DNA of 64,000 nt from assembly GCA_902623785.1 (NCBI GenBank), contig CACNVG010000002.1, positions 25,393 to 89,392 on the forward strand, read 5' to 3'. The notes beneath the pieces are model-generated. The model saw only the letters and a program-made list of their open reading frames with translations. It was not told where the DNA came from and ran no database searches. Position numbers and translations under genes: made by a program. Positions 42,470 to 52,451 of the stretch are shown here, in pieces (positions within the stretch are counted from its first letter, which is position 1; each line of letters begins with the position of its first letter). The stretch is from an uncultured Pelagibacteraceae bacterium (lineage in GTDB: Bacteria > Pseudomonadota > Alphaproteobacteria > Pelagibacterales > Pelagibacteraceae).

Positions 42470-43021
42470 ATGAAATATTTTAAAGTAATATTAATCTTTT
42501 TTCTATTTTTATTAAACAAGACAAGCTTCGCCAGCGAAAAAGTCTTGGAAATCTTGAAAAAAGAGAACAATATAATATTCATTCGTCATGCTATTGCTCC
42601 AGGAAATGGAGATCCCCCAAATTTTGATATTTTGGATTGTTCAACTCAAAGAAATCTAAGCAAAAACGGTGAACAACAAGCATTGAAAATTGGTAAGTAT
42701 TTTAAAGAAAACGACATAAAGTTTACAAAAGTACTATCGAGCGAATGGTGCAGGTGTAAAGATACTGCCAAAATAGCTTTTGGGTATTATGAGACAAAAA
42801 ATTTTCTAAATTCTTTTTATGATAAACGATTTTCAAAAAACAAAGATAAACAAATTTTAGATTTTCACAAATTTATTAAAAATTGGGACTACTCTGGAAA
42901 TTTAGCATTAGTTACTCATTATGTTGTAATTTCTGAAATTTTAGATTTAGCAACAAGCTCCGGCGAGATTGTAATTACTGATAAAAACCTGGAGATTCTT
43001 TCATCATTAGAAATTAATTAA
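42470..43021 (+). CDS. Exported histidine phosphatase family protein
   Basis: The 183-residue protein starts with a signal peptide (MKYFKVILIFFLFLLNKTSFA, cut near residue 21). A phosphoglycerate-mutase-like domain follows with the phosphohistidine motif IFIRHAIAPG (His40 in RHA), LSSEWCRCKDTAKIAFG as the second Arg block, and LVTHYVVISEIL with the second catalytic His. Location outside the cytoplasm suggests a phosphatase scavenging phosphate from periplasmic esters; the substrate is unknown. The start codon is one base away from that of the divergent glycosylase gene. Confidence 0.82.
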   Translation: MKYFKVILIFFLFLLNKTSFASEKVLEILKKENNIIFIRHAIAPGNGDPPNFDILDCSTQRNLSKNGEQQALKIGKYFKENDIKFTKVLSSEWCRCKDTAKIAFGYYETKNFLNSFYDKRFSKNKDKQILDFHKFIKNWDYSGNLALVTHYVVISEILDLATSSGEIVITDKNLEILSSLEIN

Positions 43022-43188
43022 TCTTCTTTTTTCTCAGCAAGAAAAAGAAAAATTAAAAATAAGGCAGTCCACCCAATACCAATCAACCCTTTTTTGACAC
43101 TAGTTTCAGCGCCCCACAGATCAAAGAATAATGCACCAATTACAAGACCTAATACATAAATGATAATAACTGTTGTTGACTTACTCAC
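43018..43188 (-). CDS. 56-residue two-helix membrane protein
   Basis: The frame starts at GTG 43188-43186, which overlaps the DUF1289 stop (GTGA), and stops at TAA 43020-43018. The product has two membrane helices: STTVIIIYVLGLVIGALFF and GLIGIGWTALFLIFLFL, separated by DLWGAETSVKK, with an acidic tail. Coupled start, clean hydrophobic pattern and near-zero gaps support it as real. Function is unknown. Confidence 0.55.
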   Translation of the reverse strand: MSKSTTVIIIYVLGLVIGALFFDLWGAETSVKKGLIGIGWTALFLIFLFLAEKKED

Positions 43189-43430
43189 TTTAAACTCTTT
43201 TTAAATAAAGATACCCCTTCTTTAATCTTAATATCATAAGATTTTAAAAATGCATCTAATTGCCAGCCTGACATCCTACCTTTTAACTCTTTTAAATTTT
43301 TCTTTTTCCATTCATCAGTAGTCTCTGGGTTTTTCCAGGCAATTTTTTCCTCAGTTTTTCTAGCACAACCATAACAATAGCCTGAGACAGGATCTGTTTT
43401 ACAAATACTTATACAAGGCGAAACAATCAT
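43185..43430 (-). CDS. DUF1289 domain protein (four-cysteine motif)
   Basis: The 81-residue protein has the DUF1289 signature SPCISICKTDPVSGYCYGCARK with cysteines 6, 10, 19 and 22, followed by EEKIAWKN. The motif resembles a small metal or iron-sulfur site. Function is unknown across the family, although it is widespread in proteobacteria. The tail of about 40 residues is basic and helical. A GTGA overlap couples it to the 56-residue gene behind it. Confidence 0.82.
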   Translation of the reverse strand: MIVSPCISICKTDPVSGYCYGCARKTEEKIAWKNPETTDEWKKKNLKELKGRMSGWQLDAFLKSYDIKIKEGVSLFKKSLK

Positions 43431-43472
43431 AAATTTTTTTTAATTTTTCTCATAATTGCACAATTATTCTAA

Positions 43473-43501
43473 TTGGACAAATTCATTCTATAAGATATAA
43501 A
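43473..43501 (+). promoter_or_regulatory. Sigma-70 promoter of tRNA-Leu
   Basis: TTGGAC (43473-43478) and TATAAA (43496-43501) are 17 bases apart. Start would be near 43508, six bases before the tRNA. It may also serve trigger factor by read-through. Confidence 0.6.
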
Positions 43502-43513
43502 TCTTTGTAAATT

Positions 43514-43598
43514 GGGCGAGTGGCGGAATTGGTAGACGCGTTGGTCTTAGGAACCAATATGGCAACATGTGAAGGTTCGAGTCCTTTCTCGCCTACCA
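43514..43598 (+). tRNA. tRNA-Leu (anticodon TAG)
   Basis: An 85-base class II tRNA: acceptor GGGCGAG pairs with CTCGCCT (first pair G-T), the anticodon arm TTGGT/ACCAA has loop CTTAGGA giving TAG, and a variable arm and the GTTCGAGTC T-loop precede an encoded CCA. Confidence 0.93.
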
Positions 43599-43605
43599 TA
43601 TTTTT

Positions 43606-45012
43606 ATGAAAGTAACAGTAGAAACAAAAAAAGGTCTTGAGAAAAATTTAAAAGTTTTTGTTGATAAAAACACCATCAATAAAGAACTTGATGTGAAGTA
43701 TGACCAATTAAAAAACGATGTAGTCTTAAAAGGATTTAGACCAGGAAAAGTTCCAAAAGATTTAATTAAAAGACAATTTGGTAAAGCAATATACGGCGAA
43801 GTTATAGATAAAATTTTAAAAGAAACTACAACAAAAGCATTAGATGAAAAGAAAATTAAACCTGCACTTCAGCCTAAAATTGATTTAAAACAATTCGGAG
43901 AAGGCAAAGATCTCGAATATGTAATTAGCGTTACAGAAATGCCTAAAGTAAAATTAAATACTTTAGATAATATTAAATATAAAGAATATAAAGTAAACTT
44001 ATCTAAAGAAGAGACAGACAAAAGAATTAAAGAAATTGCATCAAATCAAAAAAATTTTGTTGAAGTTGATGCAGCAAAGGTTGCTAATGAAGGTGATTTA
44101 GTTACATTTGATTACAAAGCAACAGTAGACGGAAAAGAATTTAAAGGTAGTGAGGGTAAAAACACACAATTAGAACTTGGAAAAGATTTATTCATAAAAG
44201 GTTTTGATAAACAATTATTAAAAGCAAAAAAAGATGAAGAAATAAAAGTTGATGCAGTTTTACCAGAAATCTTTCCAGAAAAGGAGTTAGTTGGAAAAAA
44301 AGCAATATTCATGTGCAAAATTACTTCAGTTAAAAAACATAAACCTTTACCCATTGACGATGAATTTGCAAAAAAACTTGGGGCCAAAGATTTAGCCGAT
44401 CTAAAAAATTTGGTGTCAAAACAATTAAATGACCAATACAAAAACTCTCTTGATCAAATTTCAAAAAATCAAATTTTAGAGGAGATTGAAAATTTTAAAA
44501 TTGATGAGATCCCTAGCACATTAATTGACCAGGAATTAAACATTCTTAATCAAGGTCTTGATAAAGAGGCAATAGAAAAAAACAAAAGTACGAATTTAAA
44601 AAATGCAAAAAAAAGAATTAAACTAGGTTTAATTCTTAATCAAATTGGAGAAGAAAATAATATTAAAGTTGAAAATTTAGAGATTCAATCTGAAATTCAA
44701 AAACAAATTGGTATGATGCCCGGACAAGAAAAACTTGTAATGGATTATTATCAAAAAAATCCTGAAGCTGCAGCATCATTACGAGGTAATATTTATGAAC
44801 AAAAGATAATTGATTTTATAAAATCAAAGGCTAAAAAAACTGTCAAAGAAATTGATAAATCAGAAGCAGAGAAAATTTTAAAAGAGGAAAACGAAAAAAA
44901 TCTAAAAGCCCAATCATCTTCAGATGTCACTGAAAAGAAGCCCAAGACATCTGAAAAGAAACCAAAAAAAGCCCCAATTAAAAAAAAAGCAAAAAAAGTT
45001 AGCAAAAAGTAA
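43606..45012 (+). CDS. tig: Trigger factor, ribosome-associated chaperone
   Basis: The 468-residue protein has the ribosome-binding N-terminal domain with the FRPGKVPKDLIKRQFG signature (about 45-60), the PPIase (FKBP) domain with GDLVTFDYKATVDGKEF and the long helical C-terminal chaperone domain. It folds nascent chains at the ribosome exit. The last 40 residues form a Lys-rich, Pro-spaced tail (KKPKTSEKKPKKAPIKKKAKK); such tails are seen in related AT-rich alphaproteobacteria. It starts eight bases after tRNA-Leu, so the tRNA and tig may share a transcript. clpP, clpX and lon follow, the usual tig-clp order. Confidence 0.95.
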   Translation: MKVTVETKKGLEKNLKVFVDKNTINKELDVKYDQLKNDVVLKGFRPGKVPKDLIKRQFGKAIYGEVIDKILKETTTKALDEKKIKPALQPKIDLKQFGEGKDLEYVISVTEMPKVKLNTLDNIKYKEYKVNLSKEETDKRIKEIASNQKNFVEVDAAKVANEGDLVTFDYKATVDGKEFKGSEGKNTQLELGKDLFIKGFDKQLLKAKKDEEIKVDAVLPEIFPEKELVGKKAIFMCKITSVKKHKPLPIDDEFAKKLGAKDLADLKNLVSKQLNDQYKNSLDQISKNQILEEIENFKIDEIPSTLIDQELNILNQGLDKEAIEKNKSTNLKNAKKRIKLGLILNQIGEENNIKVENLEIQSEIQKQIGMMPGQEKLVMDYYQKNPEAAASLRGNIYEQKIIDFIKSKAKKTVKEIDKSEAEKILKEENEKNLKAQSSSDVTEKKPKTSEKKPKKAPIKKKAKKVSKK

Positions 45013-45044
45013 TTCCAAGTTGTATAAGTGATTGATTCGAAGTT

Positions 45045-45656
45045 ATGAGTGAAAAAATCTTAGAACAAATGAATACTCTGATCCCAATGGTTGTTGAGCA
45101 ATCAAGTAGAGGCGAAAGAGCTTATGATATTTACTCGAGATTATTAAAAGAAAGAATTGTTTTTTTAGTTGGACCAATAAATGATACTGTTGCATCTTTA
45201 GTTACAGCACAACTATTATTCCTTGAGTCTGAAAATCCAAAAAAAGAAATTTCTTTATACATCAATAGTCCAGGTGGTTTAGTAACAGCAGGCTTGGGAA
45301 TTTATGATACTATGCAATATATTAAACCTGATGTTTCTACACTATGTATTGGTCAAGCCGCATCCATGGGTTCGTTTTTACTTGCTGCGGGACAAAAAGG
45401 TAAAAGATTTTCCCTGCCGAATTCAAGAATTATGGTGCATCAACCTTCTGCAGGTTTTCAAGGTCAAGCCACCGATATTGAAATTCATGCAAATGAGGTT
45501 TTGTCTTTGAAAAAAAGGTTGAACCAAATTTATTCAAAACATACAGGTAAAAGCGAGAATGAAATTAAAGCTGCTCTTGAAAGAGATAATTTCATGACAT
45601 CAGAAAACGCTAAAGATTTTGGACTGATTGATCAAGTTGTTGCAAAAAGAACCTAA
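45045..45656 (+). CDS. clpP: ATP-dependent Clp protease proteolytic subunit
   Basis: The 203-residue protein shows the ClpP catalytic triad: Ser107 in GQAASMGS, His132 in [10 protein letters not shown] and Asp181. The N-terminal axial loop ([18 protein letters not shown]) is normal. It forms the proteolytic barrel fed by ClpX, encoded next. Two Clp-related genes and Lon in a row make a protein quality-control block. It starts 33 bases after tig. Confidence 0.96.
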   Translation: MSEKILEQMNTLIPMVVEQSSRGERAYDIYSRLLKERIVFLVGPINDTVASLVTAQLLFLESENPKKEISLYINSPGGLVTAGLGIYDTMQYIKPDVSTLCIGQAASMGSFLLAAGQKGKRFSLPNSRIMVHQPSAGFQGQATDIEIHANEVLSLKKRLNQIYSKHTGKSENEIKAALERDNFMTSENAKDFGLIDQVVAKRT

Positions 45657-45692
45657 AACTTTACTAGATGTAGATCAAACTGCATACTCCCC

Positions 45693-45719
45693 TTGCGTCA
45701 CTCATATAAGTTATAATAT
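45693..45719 (+). promoter_or_regulatory. Possible promoter in the clpP-clpX gap
   Basis: TTGCGT (45693-45698) stands before TAATAT (45714-45719), a 15-base spacing, inside a 101-base gap that could let clpX be transcribed apart from clpP. The spacing is short, so this is weak. Confidence 0.25.
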
Positions 45720-45757
45720 AAAGTATTAAGGTGATTCGTTTTATAAATTTTTAAAAT

Positions 45758-47026
45758 ATGAGTAATAATAAAAACATTTTGTATTGTTCGTTCTGTGGAA
45801 AAAGTCAGCATGAAGTAAGAAAATTAATTGCTGGTCCAACAGTTTTTATTTGTGATGAATGTGTTGAATTATGTATGGACATAATTAAAGAGGAAAGCAA
45901 GGATACATTTGTCAAACACCAAGATGGATTACCATCTCCAAAACAGATTTGCTCAGTTCTTGATGATTATGTAATTGGACAACAGTTAGCAAAAAAAGTT
46001 TTATCAGTAGCAGTCCATAACCATTACAAAAGATTAAATTATGAAAACAAAACAAGTAAAAATGTAGAGCTAGCTAAATCTAACATATTATTAATAGGCC
46101 CCACTGGATGTGGAAAAACGTTACTTGCGCAAACCTTAGCAAGAATATTAGATGTTCCATTTACGATGGCAGATGCAACTACCTTAACTGAAGCTGGTTA
46201 TGTAGGTGAAGATGTTGAAAATATAATTTTAAAACTTTTACAATCAGCAGACTACAACGTTGAAAAAGCTCAACGTGGCATTGTATATATAGATGAAGTC
46301 GATAAGATTAGTAGAAAATCTGAAAATCCATCTATAACAAGAGATGTATCAGGTGAAGGGGTTCAACAGGCACTTCTAAAGATTATGGAAGGTACTATAG
46401 CAAGTGTTCCTCCTCAAGGTGGAAGAAAACATCCACAACAAGAATTTTTACAAGTTGATACAACTAATATACTATTTATTTGTGGTGGTGCTTTTGCAGG
46501 ACTAGAAAAAATTATATCTCAAAGAGATAAGGGATCGTCAATTGGTTTTGGTGCAGATGTTAAGAATACTGAAGATAAAAAAACTGGCGAATGGATGAAG
46601 AGTCTAGAGCCTGAGGATTTATTGAAGTATGGATTAATACCTGAATTCATTGGACGTCTTCCTATAATTGCAACATTAGAAGATCTTGATGAAAAATCTT
46701 TAATTAAAATTTTACTTGAGCCAAAAAATTCTTTAATTAAACAATATCAAGAACTTTTTAAATTAGAAGCGGCTAAATTAACATTTAAAGATAGCGCAAT
46801 TAAAGAAATTGCTCAAAAGGCCATATCAAAAAAAACAGGCGCAAGAGGTTTGAGATCTATATTAGAGGGAGTTTTATTGAAAACCATGTTTGATCTACCT
46901 AGCATGGAAAATGTCGAAGAAGTAATTGTTGATTCTGGTGCGGCTAAAGGGCAAAACCAACCAATAATAGTTCACTCAAAAAACGCTCAAAAAGATAAAG
47001 ATAAGAATAAGACCTCGGCTGCATAA
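45758..47026 (+). CDS. clpX: ATP-dependent Clp protease ATPase subunit
   Basis: The 422-residue protein has the N-terminal zinc domain (Cys10, 13, 32, 35; CSFCGK and CDECVELC), Walker A GPTGCGKT, Walker B YIDEVDKI and the sensor GARGLRSI. It is the hexameric unfoldase that feeds ClpP. Length and motif order are normal. The C-terminus is a Lys- and Asp-rich tail. Confidence 0.97.
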   Translation: MSNNKNILYCSFCGKSQHEVRKLIAGPTVFICDECVELCMDIIKEESKDTFVKHQDGLPSPKQICSVLDDYVIGQQLAKKVLSVAVHNHYKRLNYENKTSKNVELAKSNILLIGPTGCGKTLLAQTLARILDVPFTMADATTLTEAGYVGEDVENIILKLLQSADYNVEKAQRGIVYIDEVDKISRKSENPSITRDVSGEGVQQALLKIMEGTIASVPPQGGRKHPQQEFLQVDTTNILFICGGAFAGLEKIISQRDKGSSIGFGADVKNTEDKKTGEWMKSLEPEDLLKYGLIPEFIGRLPIIATLEDLDEKSLIKILLEPKNSLIKQYQELFKLEAAKLTFKDSAIKEIAQKAISKKTGARGLRSILEGVLLKTMFDLPSMENVEEVIVDSGAAKGQNQPIIVHSKNAQKDKDKNKTSAA

Positions 47027-47089
47027 TAAATTAGTTAATAATTAATAAAAAGGTATTGCATTATTTAATTTAATATCCATATTTAACAT

Positions 47090-49477
47090 ATGGAAATTAA
47101 ATTTAATTTACCACTTTTACCTTTAAGGGACATTGTAGTTTTTCCAAACATGGTGATACCTCTATTCGTAGGAAGAGATAAATCTATCAACGCTCTTAAT
47201 GAGGTAATGAAAAAAGAGAAAAAGATAGTTTTAGTTACACAAAAAAATTCTGAAGTTGATGATCCAAGTAAAAATGACGTTTTCACTTATGGTTGTGAAA
47301 GTAATATTCTTCAACTTTTGAAACTTCCAGATGGAACTGTTAAAGTCCTTGTCGAGGGAATTAATCGAGTAAAAATTGTAGATTATACTGATAATCAAAA
47401 TTTCATTACATGTTCTTTTGAAAAAATAACTGATGTTTTATCAAAACAAGAAGACTTGATGCCCATTGCAATGACCGCAGTTAAAAAATTAGAAAAATTA
47501 ACTTCAATCAACAAAAAAATTTCTAACGAAACGATTAACAACATAAAATCTTTAAAAGATCCTGCGAAAATAGCTGATAACATCGCTTCTCATTTAAATG
47601 CCTCAATCTCAGAAAAGCAGCAAATTTTCGAAACAAATGATGTCAAGAAAAGACTTAATTTAATTATCAAGATAATGGAAAATGAAACAAGTATCATTGG
47701 TGTTGAAAAAAGAATAAGGGGAAGAGTAAAAACCCAAATGGAAAAAACCCAAAGAGAATACTATCTTAATGAACAGCTGAAAGCTATTCAAAAAGAGCTA
47801 GGTGAAATTGAGGATGGTAAAGACGAAACATCTAATTTAAGTAAATCAATTTTAAAAGCTAAAATGCCAAAAGACGTAGAAAAAAAATGTATGTCTGAAC
47901 TCAAAAAACTTAAGAACATGAGCCCTATGTCTGCTGAAGCTACTGTTGTAAGAAATTATTTAGATTGGATGATTGACCTACCATGGTTCAAAAAAGATAA
48001 AGTAGAAATTGACTTGAATAAAGCGCAAAAGTGTTTGGATGAAGATCATTTTGGATTAGATAAGGTTAAAGAAAGAATTATAGAATTTCTTGCTGTTCAA
48101 AAAAGAATGAATAAACTTAAGGGACCAATTTTGTGTTTAGTTGGACCTCCTGGTGTTGGAAAAACGTCTTTAGGTAAATCTATAGCTAAGGCTACTAACA
48201 GACAGTTTGTAAGAATGTCTTTAGGCGGTGTCAGGGATGAAGCTGAAGTAAGAGGCCACAGAAGAACATATATAGGTTCTTTACCAGGAAAAATTATCCA
48301 AATGATGAAAAAAGCTGGGACTAAAAACCCTTTATTTTTATTAGATGAAATAGATAAAGTTGGAAATGATTACAGAGGCGATCCTTCATCTGCATTACTC
48401 GAGGCTCTTGACCCTGAACAAAATACGACATTTAATGATCATTATTTGGAAGTTGATTATGATTTATCGGATGTTCTATTTGTAACAACAGCAAACACAT
48501 TAAATATATTACCACCACTTTTGGATAGAATGGAAGTAATTAGAATTCCTGGCTATACTGAAGATGAAAAGATCAATATTGCAAATAAATATTTATTACC
48601 AAAACAAGTTAAAGATAACGGTGTAAAAGAAAATGAAATGAATTTATCAGATGGGACTATTAAGGATATAATAAGATACTATACAAGAGAGTCAGGAGTA
48701 AGAAACCTTGAAAGAGAAATATCAAAAATAACAAGAAAAGTAGTTAAGAAAGTCGTCAATAATGAAAGCAAACAAGTTGACGTAAACAATAGCAACTTAA
48801 ATGAATTTCTCGGCGTTAAAAAGTTTAAATTCGGTGAATTGGAAGAAGAAAATAAAATAGGTATTGTTACTGGTCTAGCATGGACTGAATTTGGAGGAGA
48901 AATATTAAAGATAGAAACCGTTAATATGTCAGGTAAAGGAAGAATGCAAATAACAGGTAAACTAGGGGATGTTATGCAAGAATCTGTAAAAGCTGCAAAA
49001 TCATATGTAAGATCTAAATGTTTAGAATTTGGAATAATACCGCCGGTTTTTGAAAAAAAAGACTTTCATATACACGTGCCTGAAGGAGCAACACCAAAAG
49101 ATGGTCCATCTGCGGGAATTGCAATGGTGACTTCAATAGTTTCATCCATCACTAAAATTCCAGTTAATAAGGATATTGCAATGACTGGAGAGGTAACAAT
49201 TACCGGTCAAGTTCTTCCAATAGGTGGTTTAAAAGAGAAATTATTAGCAGCTCACAGAGCGGGAATTAAACAAGTTTTAATACCGAAAGATAACGAAAAA
49301 AATTTAGTAGATATTCCAAAAAAAGTAAAAGATGATATTAAAATTACCCCCGTTAGAACTGCTGATGAAGTTTTAAAAATAGCCCTTACTAAAGATTTAA
49401 AACCTACAGAATGGGTTGAAGTAGATAAAATATCTGAAGGTAAAAAATCTGAAAAAACTCAAGCAAGTATTCAATAA
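47090..49477 (+). CDS. lon: ATP-dependent endopeptidase Lon
   Basis: The 795-residue protein has the N-terminal substrate domain with LPLLPLRDIVVFPNMVIPLFVGR, the AAA+ module with Walker A GPPGVGKTS and ALDPEQN, and a C-terminal Ser-Lys peptidase domain with PKDGPSAG (catalytic Ser) and the distal Lys in GGLKEKLLAAHRAG. It degrades misfolded and some regulatory proteins. It lies 63 bases downstream of clpX. No regulatory motif was found in that AT-rich gap. Confidence 0.96.
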   Translation: MEIKFNLPLLPLRDIVVFPNMVIPLFVGRDKSINALNEVMKKEKKIVLVTQKNSEVDDPSKNDVFTYGCESNILQLLKLPDGTVKVLVEGINRVKIVDYTDNQNFITCSFEKITDVLSKQEDLMPIAMTAVKKLEKLTSINKKISNETINNIKSLKDPAKIADNIASHLNASISEKQQIFETNDVKKRLNLIIKIMENETSIIGVEKRIRGRVKTQMEKTQREYYLNEQLKAIQKELGEIEDGKDETSNLSKSILKAKMPKDVEKKCMSELKKLKNMSPMSAEATVVRNYLDWMIDLPWFKKDKVEIDLNKAQKCLDEDHFGLDKVKERIIEFLAVQKRMNKLKGPILCLVGPPGVGKTSLGKSIAKATNRQFVRMSLGGVRDEAEVRGHRRTYIGSLPGKIIQMMKKAGTKNPLFLLDEIDKVGNDYRGDPSSALLEALDPEQNTTFNDHYLEVDYDLSDVLFVTTANTLNILPPLLDRMEVIRIPGYTEDEKINIANKYLLPKQVKDNGVKENEMNLSDGTIKDIIRYYTRESGVRNLEREISKITRKVVKKVVNNESKQVDVNNSNLNEFLGVKKFKFGELEEENKIGIVTGLAWTEFGGEILKIETVNMSGKGRMQITGKLGDVMQESVKAAKSYVRSKCLEFGIIPPVFEKKDFHIHVPEGATPKDGPSAGIAMVTSIVSSITKIPVNKDIAMTGEVTITGQVLPIGGLKEKLLAAHRAGIKQVLIPKDNEKNLVDIPKKVKDDIKITPVRTADEVLKIALTKDLKPTEWVEVDKISEGKKSEKTQASIQ

Positions 49478-49484
49478 AAAATAA

Positions 49485-49513
49485 TTTACTTTATCTTATC
49501 TCTAATGTATTAG
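49485..49513 (+). promoter_or_regulatory. Promoter candidate for tRNA-Val and tRNA-Asp
   Basis: TTTACT (49485-49490) and TATTAG (49508-49513) are 17 bases apart, placing a start near 49520, a few bases before tRNA-Val. Confidence 0.4.
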
Positions 49514-49527
49514 TATTGTTCTTTGGA

Positions 49528-49603
49528 GGGCGGTTAGCTCAGTTGGTAGAGCATCTCGTTTACACCGAGGGGGTCAAAGGTTCGAGTCCTTTACCGCCCA
49601 CCA
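49528..49603 (+). tRNA. tRNA-Val (anticodon TAC)
   Basis: A 76-base class I tRNA: acceptor GGGCGGT pairs with ACCGCCC, D-arm GCTCAGTTGGTAGAGC, anticodon loop TTTACAC giving TAC, TTCGAGT T-loop and encoded CCA. Confidence 0.95.
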
Positions 49604-49617
49604 AGATGTTTATAAAT

Positions 49618-49694
49618 GGGGGTGTAGCTCAGTTGGTTAGAGCGATCGCCTGTCACGCGATAGGTCGCGGGTTCGAGTCCCGTCACTCCCGCCA
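49618..49694 (+). tRNA. tRNA-Asp (anticodon GTC)
   Basis: A 77-base class I tRNA: acceptor GGGGGTG pairs with CACTCCC (one G-T pair), anticodon loop CTGTCAC giving GTC, discriminator G and encoded CCA. It lies 14 bases after tRNA-Val. Confidence 0.95.
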
Positions 49695-49696
49695 TT

Positions 49697-49715
49697 AATG
49701 ATAATGATTATCATT
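49697..49715 (+). promoter_or_regulatory. Fur-box-like palindrome or weak tRNA terminator before the nuo operon
   Basis: AATGATAA (49697-49704) and TTATCATT (49708-49715) are perfect inverted repeats with TGA between. The string resembles the classical iron-regulator operator built from GATAAT units. It could also be a weak terminator hairpin for tRNA-Asp, as four Ts follow. It lies 80 bases upstream of nuoA. Confidence 0.4.
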
Positions 49716-49794
49716 TTCCCAAATCTTTCAATGAATAAGCCACCAAATACGTGACTTAACTGCACTTTCATTTAATCAAAAAGATTATATATAA

Positions 49795-50169
49795 ATGTAT
49801 ATGTACGAAGATTTTTTAAATAATTATCTAACAATAATAATCTTTTTTGGATTAGCATTATTAATTAGTGTTGGCTTCATTTTTTTAAATTTTGTGGTTG
49901 CACCAAAAAAACCTGATCCAGAGAAATTATCTGCTTATGAATGTGGCTTTGAGCCATTTAATGACTCTAGAATGGAATTTGATGTTAGATTTTATTTAGT
50001 TGCAATTTTATTTATAATATTTGATTTAGAGATAGCTTTTCTTTTTCCATGGGCTATTTCTTTAGGAAAAATTGGAATATTCGGTTTTGTATCAATGATG
50101 ATTTTTTTGTTTATTTTAACAGTAGGTTTTATTTATGAATGGAAGAAAGGTGCTTTAGATTGGGAATGA
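49795..50169 (+). CDS. nuoA: NADH-quinone oxidoreductase subunit A
   Basis: The 124-residue protein has three helices and the NuoA landmark [25 protein letters not shown] (in order across residues 43-67), with conserved Cys and acidic residues in the loop between helices 1 and 2. It is a membrane subunit of Complex I at the junction with the peripheral arm. It is the first gene of a complete nuoA-N operon. A Met-Tyr-Met start gives two possible ATGs (49795, 49801). Its stop overlaps nuoB as ATGA. Confidence 0.95.
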   Translation: MYMYEDFLNNYLTIIIFFGLALLISVGFIFLNFVVAPKKPDPEKLSAYECGFEPFNDSRMEFDVRFYLVAILFIIFDLEIAFLFPWAISLGKIGIFGFVSMMIFLFILTVGFIYEWKKGALDWE

Positions 50170-50687
50170 GTTTAAAAGAAAAAGAAAATCAAATTCCAAT
50201 AGAATTCAAGCAACTTGCCAAAGATTTTGCAGAAAAAGGTTTTATTACAACTTCAGTTGATAACCTAGTTAATTGGGCAAGAACGGGTTCACTACATTGG
50301 ATGACATTTGGACTTGCTTGTTGTGCTGTTGAAATGATGCAAACATCTATGCCCAGATATGATTTAGAAAGATTTGGTGCAGCTCCAAGAGCTTCACCAA
50401 GACAATCAGATGTTATGATAGTAGCTGGAACTTTGACAAATAAAATGGCACCAGCGTTGAGAAAAGTTTATGATCAAATGCCTGAACCAAGATACGTTAT
50501 TTCAATGGGCAGCTGTGCAAATGGAGGTGGTTATTACCATTACTCATACTCAGTTGTAAGAGGCTGTGATAGAGTTGTCCCTGTTGATGTTTATGTACCT
50601 GGATGTCCACCATCTGCAGAAGCTCTTTTATATGGAATTATGCAGTTGCAAAAAAAAATTAGAGATCAAGGCTCTATAAACAGATAA
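50166..50687 (+). CDS. nuoB: NADH-quinone oxidoreductase subunit B
   Basis: The 173-residue protein (ATG 50166, overlapping the nuoA stop) carries the N2 iron-sulfur ligands Cys52, Cys53, Cys117 and Cys147 in [15 protein letters not shown] and VPGCPP. N2 is the last cluster before the quinone. A longer in-frame start (50139) would lie inside nuoA and is unlikely. The stop overlaps nuoC as TAATG. Confidence 0.96.
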   Translation: MSLKEKENQIPIEFKQLAKDFAEKGFITTSVDNLVNWARTGSLHWMTFGLACCAVEMMQTSMPRYDLERFGAAPRASPRQSDVMIVAGTLTNKMAPALRKVYDQMPEPRYVISMGSCANGGGYYHYSYSVVRGCDRVVPVDVYVPGCPPSAEALLYGIMQLQKKIRDQGSINR

Positions 50688-51283
50688 TGTTAAATAATAT
50701 AGACTTAGAAAAAAAAATTAATTCAGAGCTTAATACCAAGATAAGCACGTCAAAAATTGTGCACAGTACATTAAACATAACTATAGAAAAAGATGATTTA
50801 AAAAATGTATTATTATTTTTGAAAACAAACCCGGATTTGAAATTTAAACAGCTTATAGACATTACTGCAGTTGATTATCCAAATAAAAAAAGTAGATTTA
50901 GAATGATTTATCTTTTACTAAGCCATGAACTCAATAACAGAATTATTATTGATTTTTCTTTAAACGAAAATGAAAAAGTTTTCTCGATAACAAATATTTT
51001 CCCTTCAGCAAATTGGATGGAAAGAGAAGTTTTTGATATGTATGGAATTGATTTTCAGGATCATCCAGATTTAAGAAGAATCTTGACAGACTATGGGTTT
51101 CAGGGACATCCATTAAGAAAAGATTTCCCAATTACCGGTCATACAGAAGTTAGATATAGTGAAGAGAAAAAAAAAGTAATATATGAGCCAGTAAAACTAG
51201 AACAAGACTATAGAAATTTTGACTATAATAGTCCATGGAAAGGTACAGAATACATAAAAGAAATTAAAAAAATTAATGAGTAA
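50687..51283 (+). CDS. nuoC: NADH-quinone oxidoreductase subunit C
   Basis: The 198-residue protein has the 30-kDa subunit signature [39 protein letters not shown] (in order across the middle). It packs against NuoD at the quinone site and is separate from NuoD, unlike the fused enterobacterial form. It overlaps nuoD by 8 bases. Confidence 0.95.
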   Translation: MLNNIDLEKKINSELNTKISTSKIVHSTLNITIEKDDLKNVLLFLKTNPDLKFKQLIDITAVDYPNKKSRFRMIYLLLSHELNNRIIIDFSLNENEKVFSITNIFPSANWMEREVFDMYGIDFQDHPDLRRILTDYGFQGHPLRKDFPITGHTEVRYSEEKKKVIYEPVKLEQDYRNFDYNSPWKGTEYIKEIKKINE

Positions 51284-52451
51284 ACAAACAAAAACATTAA
51301 ATCTTAATTTTGGCCCACAACACCCAGCTGCGCATGGTGTTTTAAGATTGATATTAGAACTGGATGGAGAAATTGTTGAAAAAGCCGATCCTCATATTGG
51401 TTTACTTCATAGAGGTACTGAAAAGTTAATTGAAAACAAAACATATTCCCAAGCAATACCTTATTTTGATAGACTTGACTATGTAGCTCCAATGAACCAG
51501 GAACATGCTTTTGCTTTAGCTATCGAAAAAATTTTAGATATTGAGGTACCAATTAGAGGTCAGTACATAAGAGTTATTTTTTGCGAAATTGGAAGGATAT
51601 TAAGTCATATACTCAACATCACTACACAAGCTTTAGACGTGGGTGCATTAACTCCCTCACTATGGGGTTTCGAAGAGCGAGAAAAACTAATGGAATTTTA
51701 CGAGCGTGTTTCAGGATCAAGATTACATGCAAATTATTTTAGACCAGGAGGTGTTCACCAAGATCTGCCAAGAGGACTCGATACAGATATTTTAAAATTT
51801 TGTAATGATTTCCCCAAAATAATTGATGATTTAGAGACTTTACTTACTGATAATAGAATTTTTAAGCAAAGAAATGTAGATATTGGAATAGTTTCAAAAG
51901 ACGATGCGTTAGATTATTCATTCTCAGGTGTTATGATGAGAGGCTCAGGTATACCTTGGGATTTAAGAAAATCTCAACCATATGATTGTTACGAACAAAT
52001 ATCATTTAAGGTGCCGATAGGAAAAAATGGAGATTGTTATGACAGGTACCTTTGTAGAGTGGAGGAAATGAGAGAAAGTATAAAAATAATTAAACAATGT
52101 TTAGAACAGTTACCAAAAGGACCTGTAAAATCTCAGGATAATAAGATTACTCCACCACCTAAAAAAGAAATTAAAGAGTCAATGGAAGCATTAATACACC
52201 ATTTTAAACTATTTACAGAGGGTTATAGAGTAAAAAAAGATGAGATTTATACAGCGGTGGAAGCACCAAAAGGTGAATTTGGTGTTTATTTAATTTCTGA
52301 TGGCTCAAGCAAACCTTATAAATGTAAAATTAGGGCACCTGGCTTTTCTCATCTTCAAGCAATGGATTATTTGATTAAAGGACACATGTTAGCTGATGTA
52401 CCGGCTGTATTAGGTTCATTAGATATCGTGTTTGGAGAAATAGACAGATGA
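51276..52451 (+). CDS. nuoD: NADH-quinone oxidoreductase subunit D
   Basis: The 391-residue protein is the 49-kDa subunit. It shows [15 protein letters not shown] (about 11-25) with the quinone-facing His, then [16 protein letters not shown], a conserved [10 protein letters not shown] stretch and a C-terminal DIVFGEIDR. It forms the quinone-binding pocket with NuoB. Overlap with nuoE is 4 bases. Confidence 0.96.
   Translation: MSKQTKTLNLNFGPQHPAAHGVLRLILELDGEIVEKADPHIGLLHRGTEKLIENKTYSQAIPYFDRLDYVAPMNQEHAFALAIEKILDIEVPIRGQYIRVIFCEIGRILSHILNITTQALDVGALTPSLWGFEEREKLMEFYERVSGSRLHANYFRPGGVHQDLPRGLDTDILKFCNDFPKIIDDLETLLTDNRIFKQRNVDIGIVSKDDALDYSFSGVMMRGSGIPWDLRKSQPYDCYEQISFKVPIGKNGDCYDRYLCRVEEMRESIKIIKQCLEQLPKGPVKSQDNKITPPPKKEIKESMEALIHHFKLFTEGYRVKKDEIYTAVEAPKGEFGVYLISDGSSKPYKCKIRAPGFSHLQAMDYLIKGHMLADVPAVLGSLDIVFGEIDR

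Noticed and set aside
49516..49698. 60-residue protein frame across the two tRNA genes
   Set aside because: It lies entirely on tRNA-Val and tRNA-Asp, which fold perfectly; the frame is an artefact.
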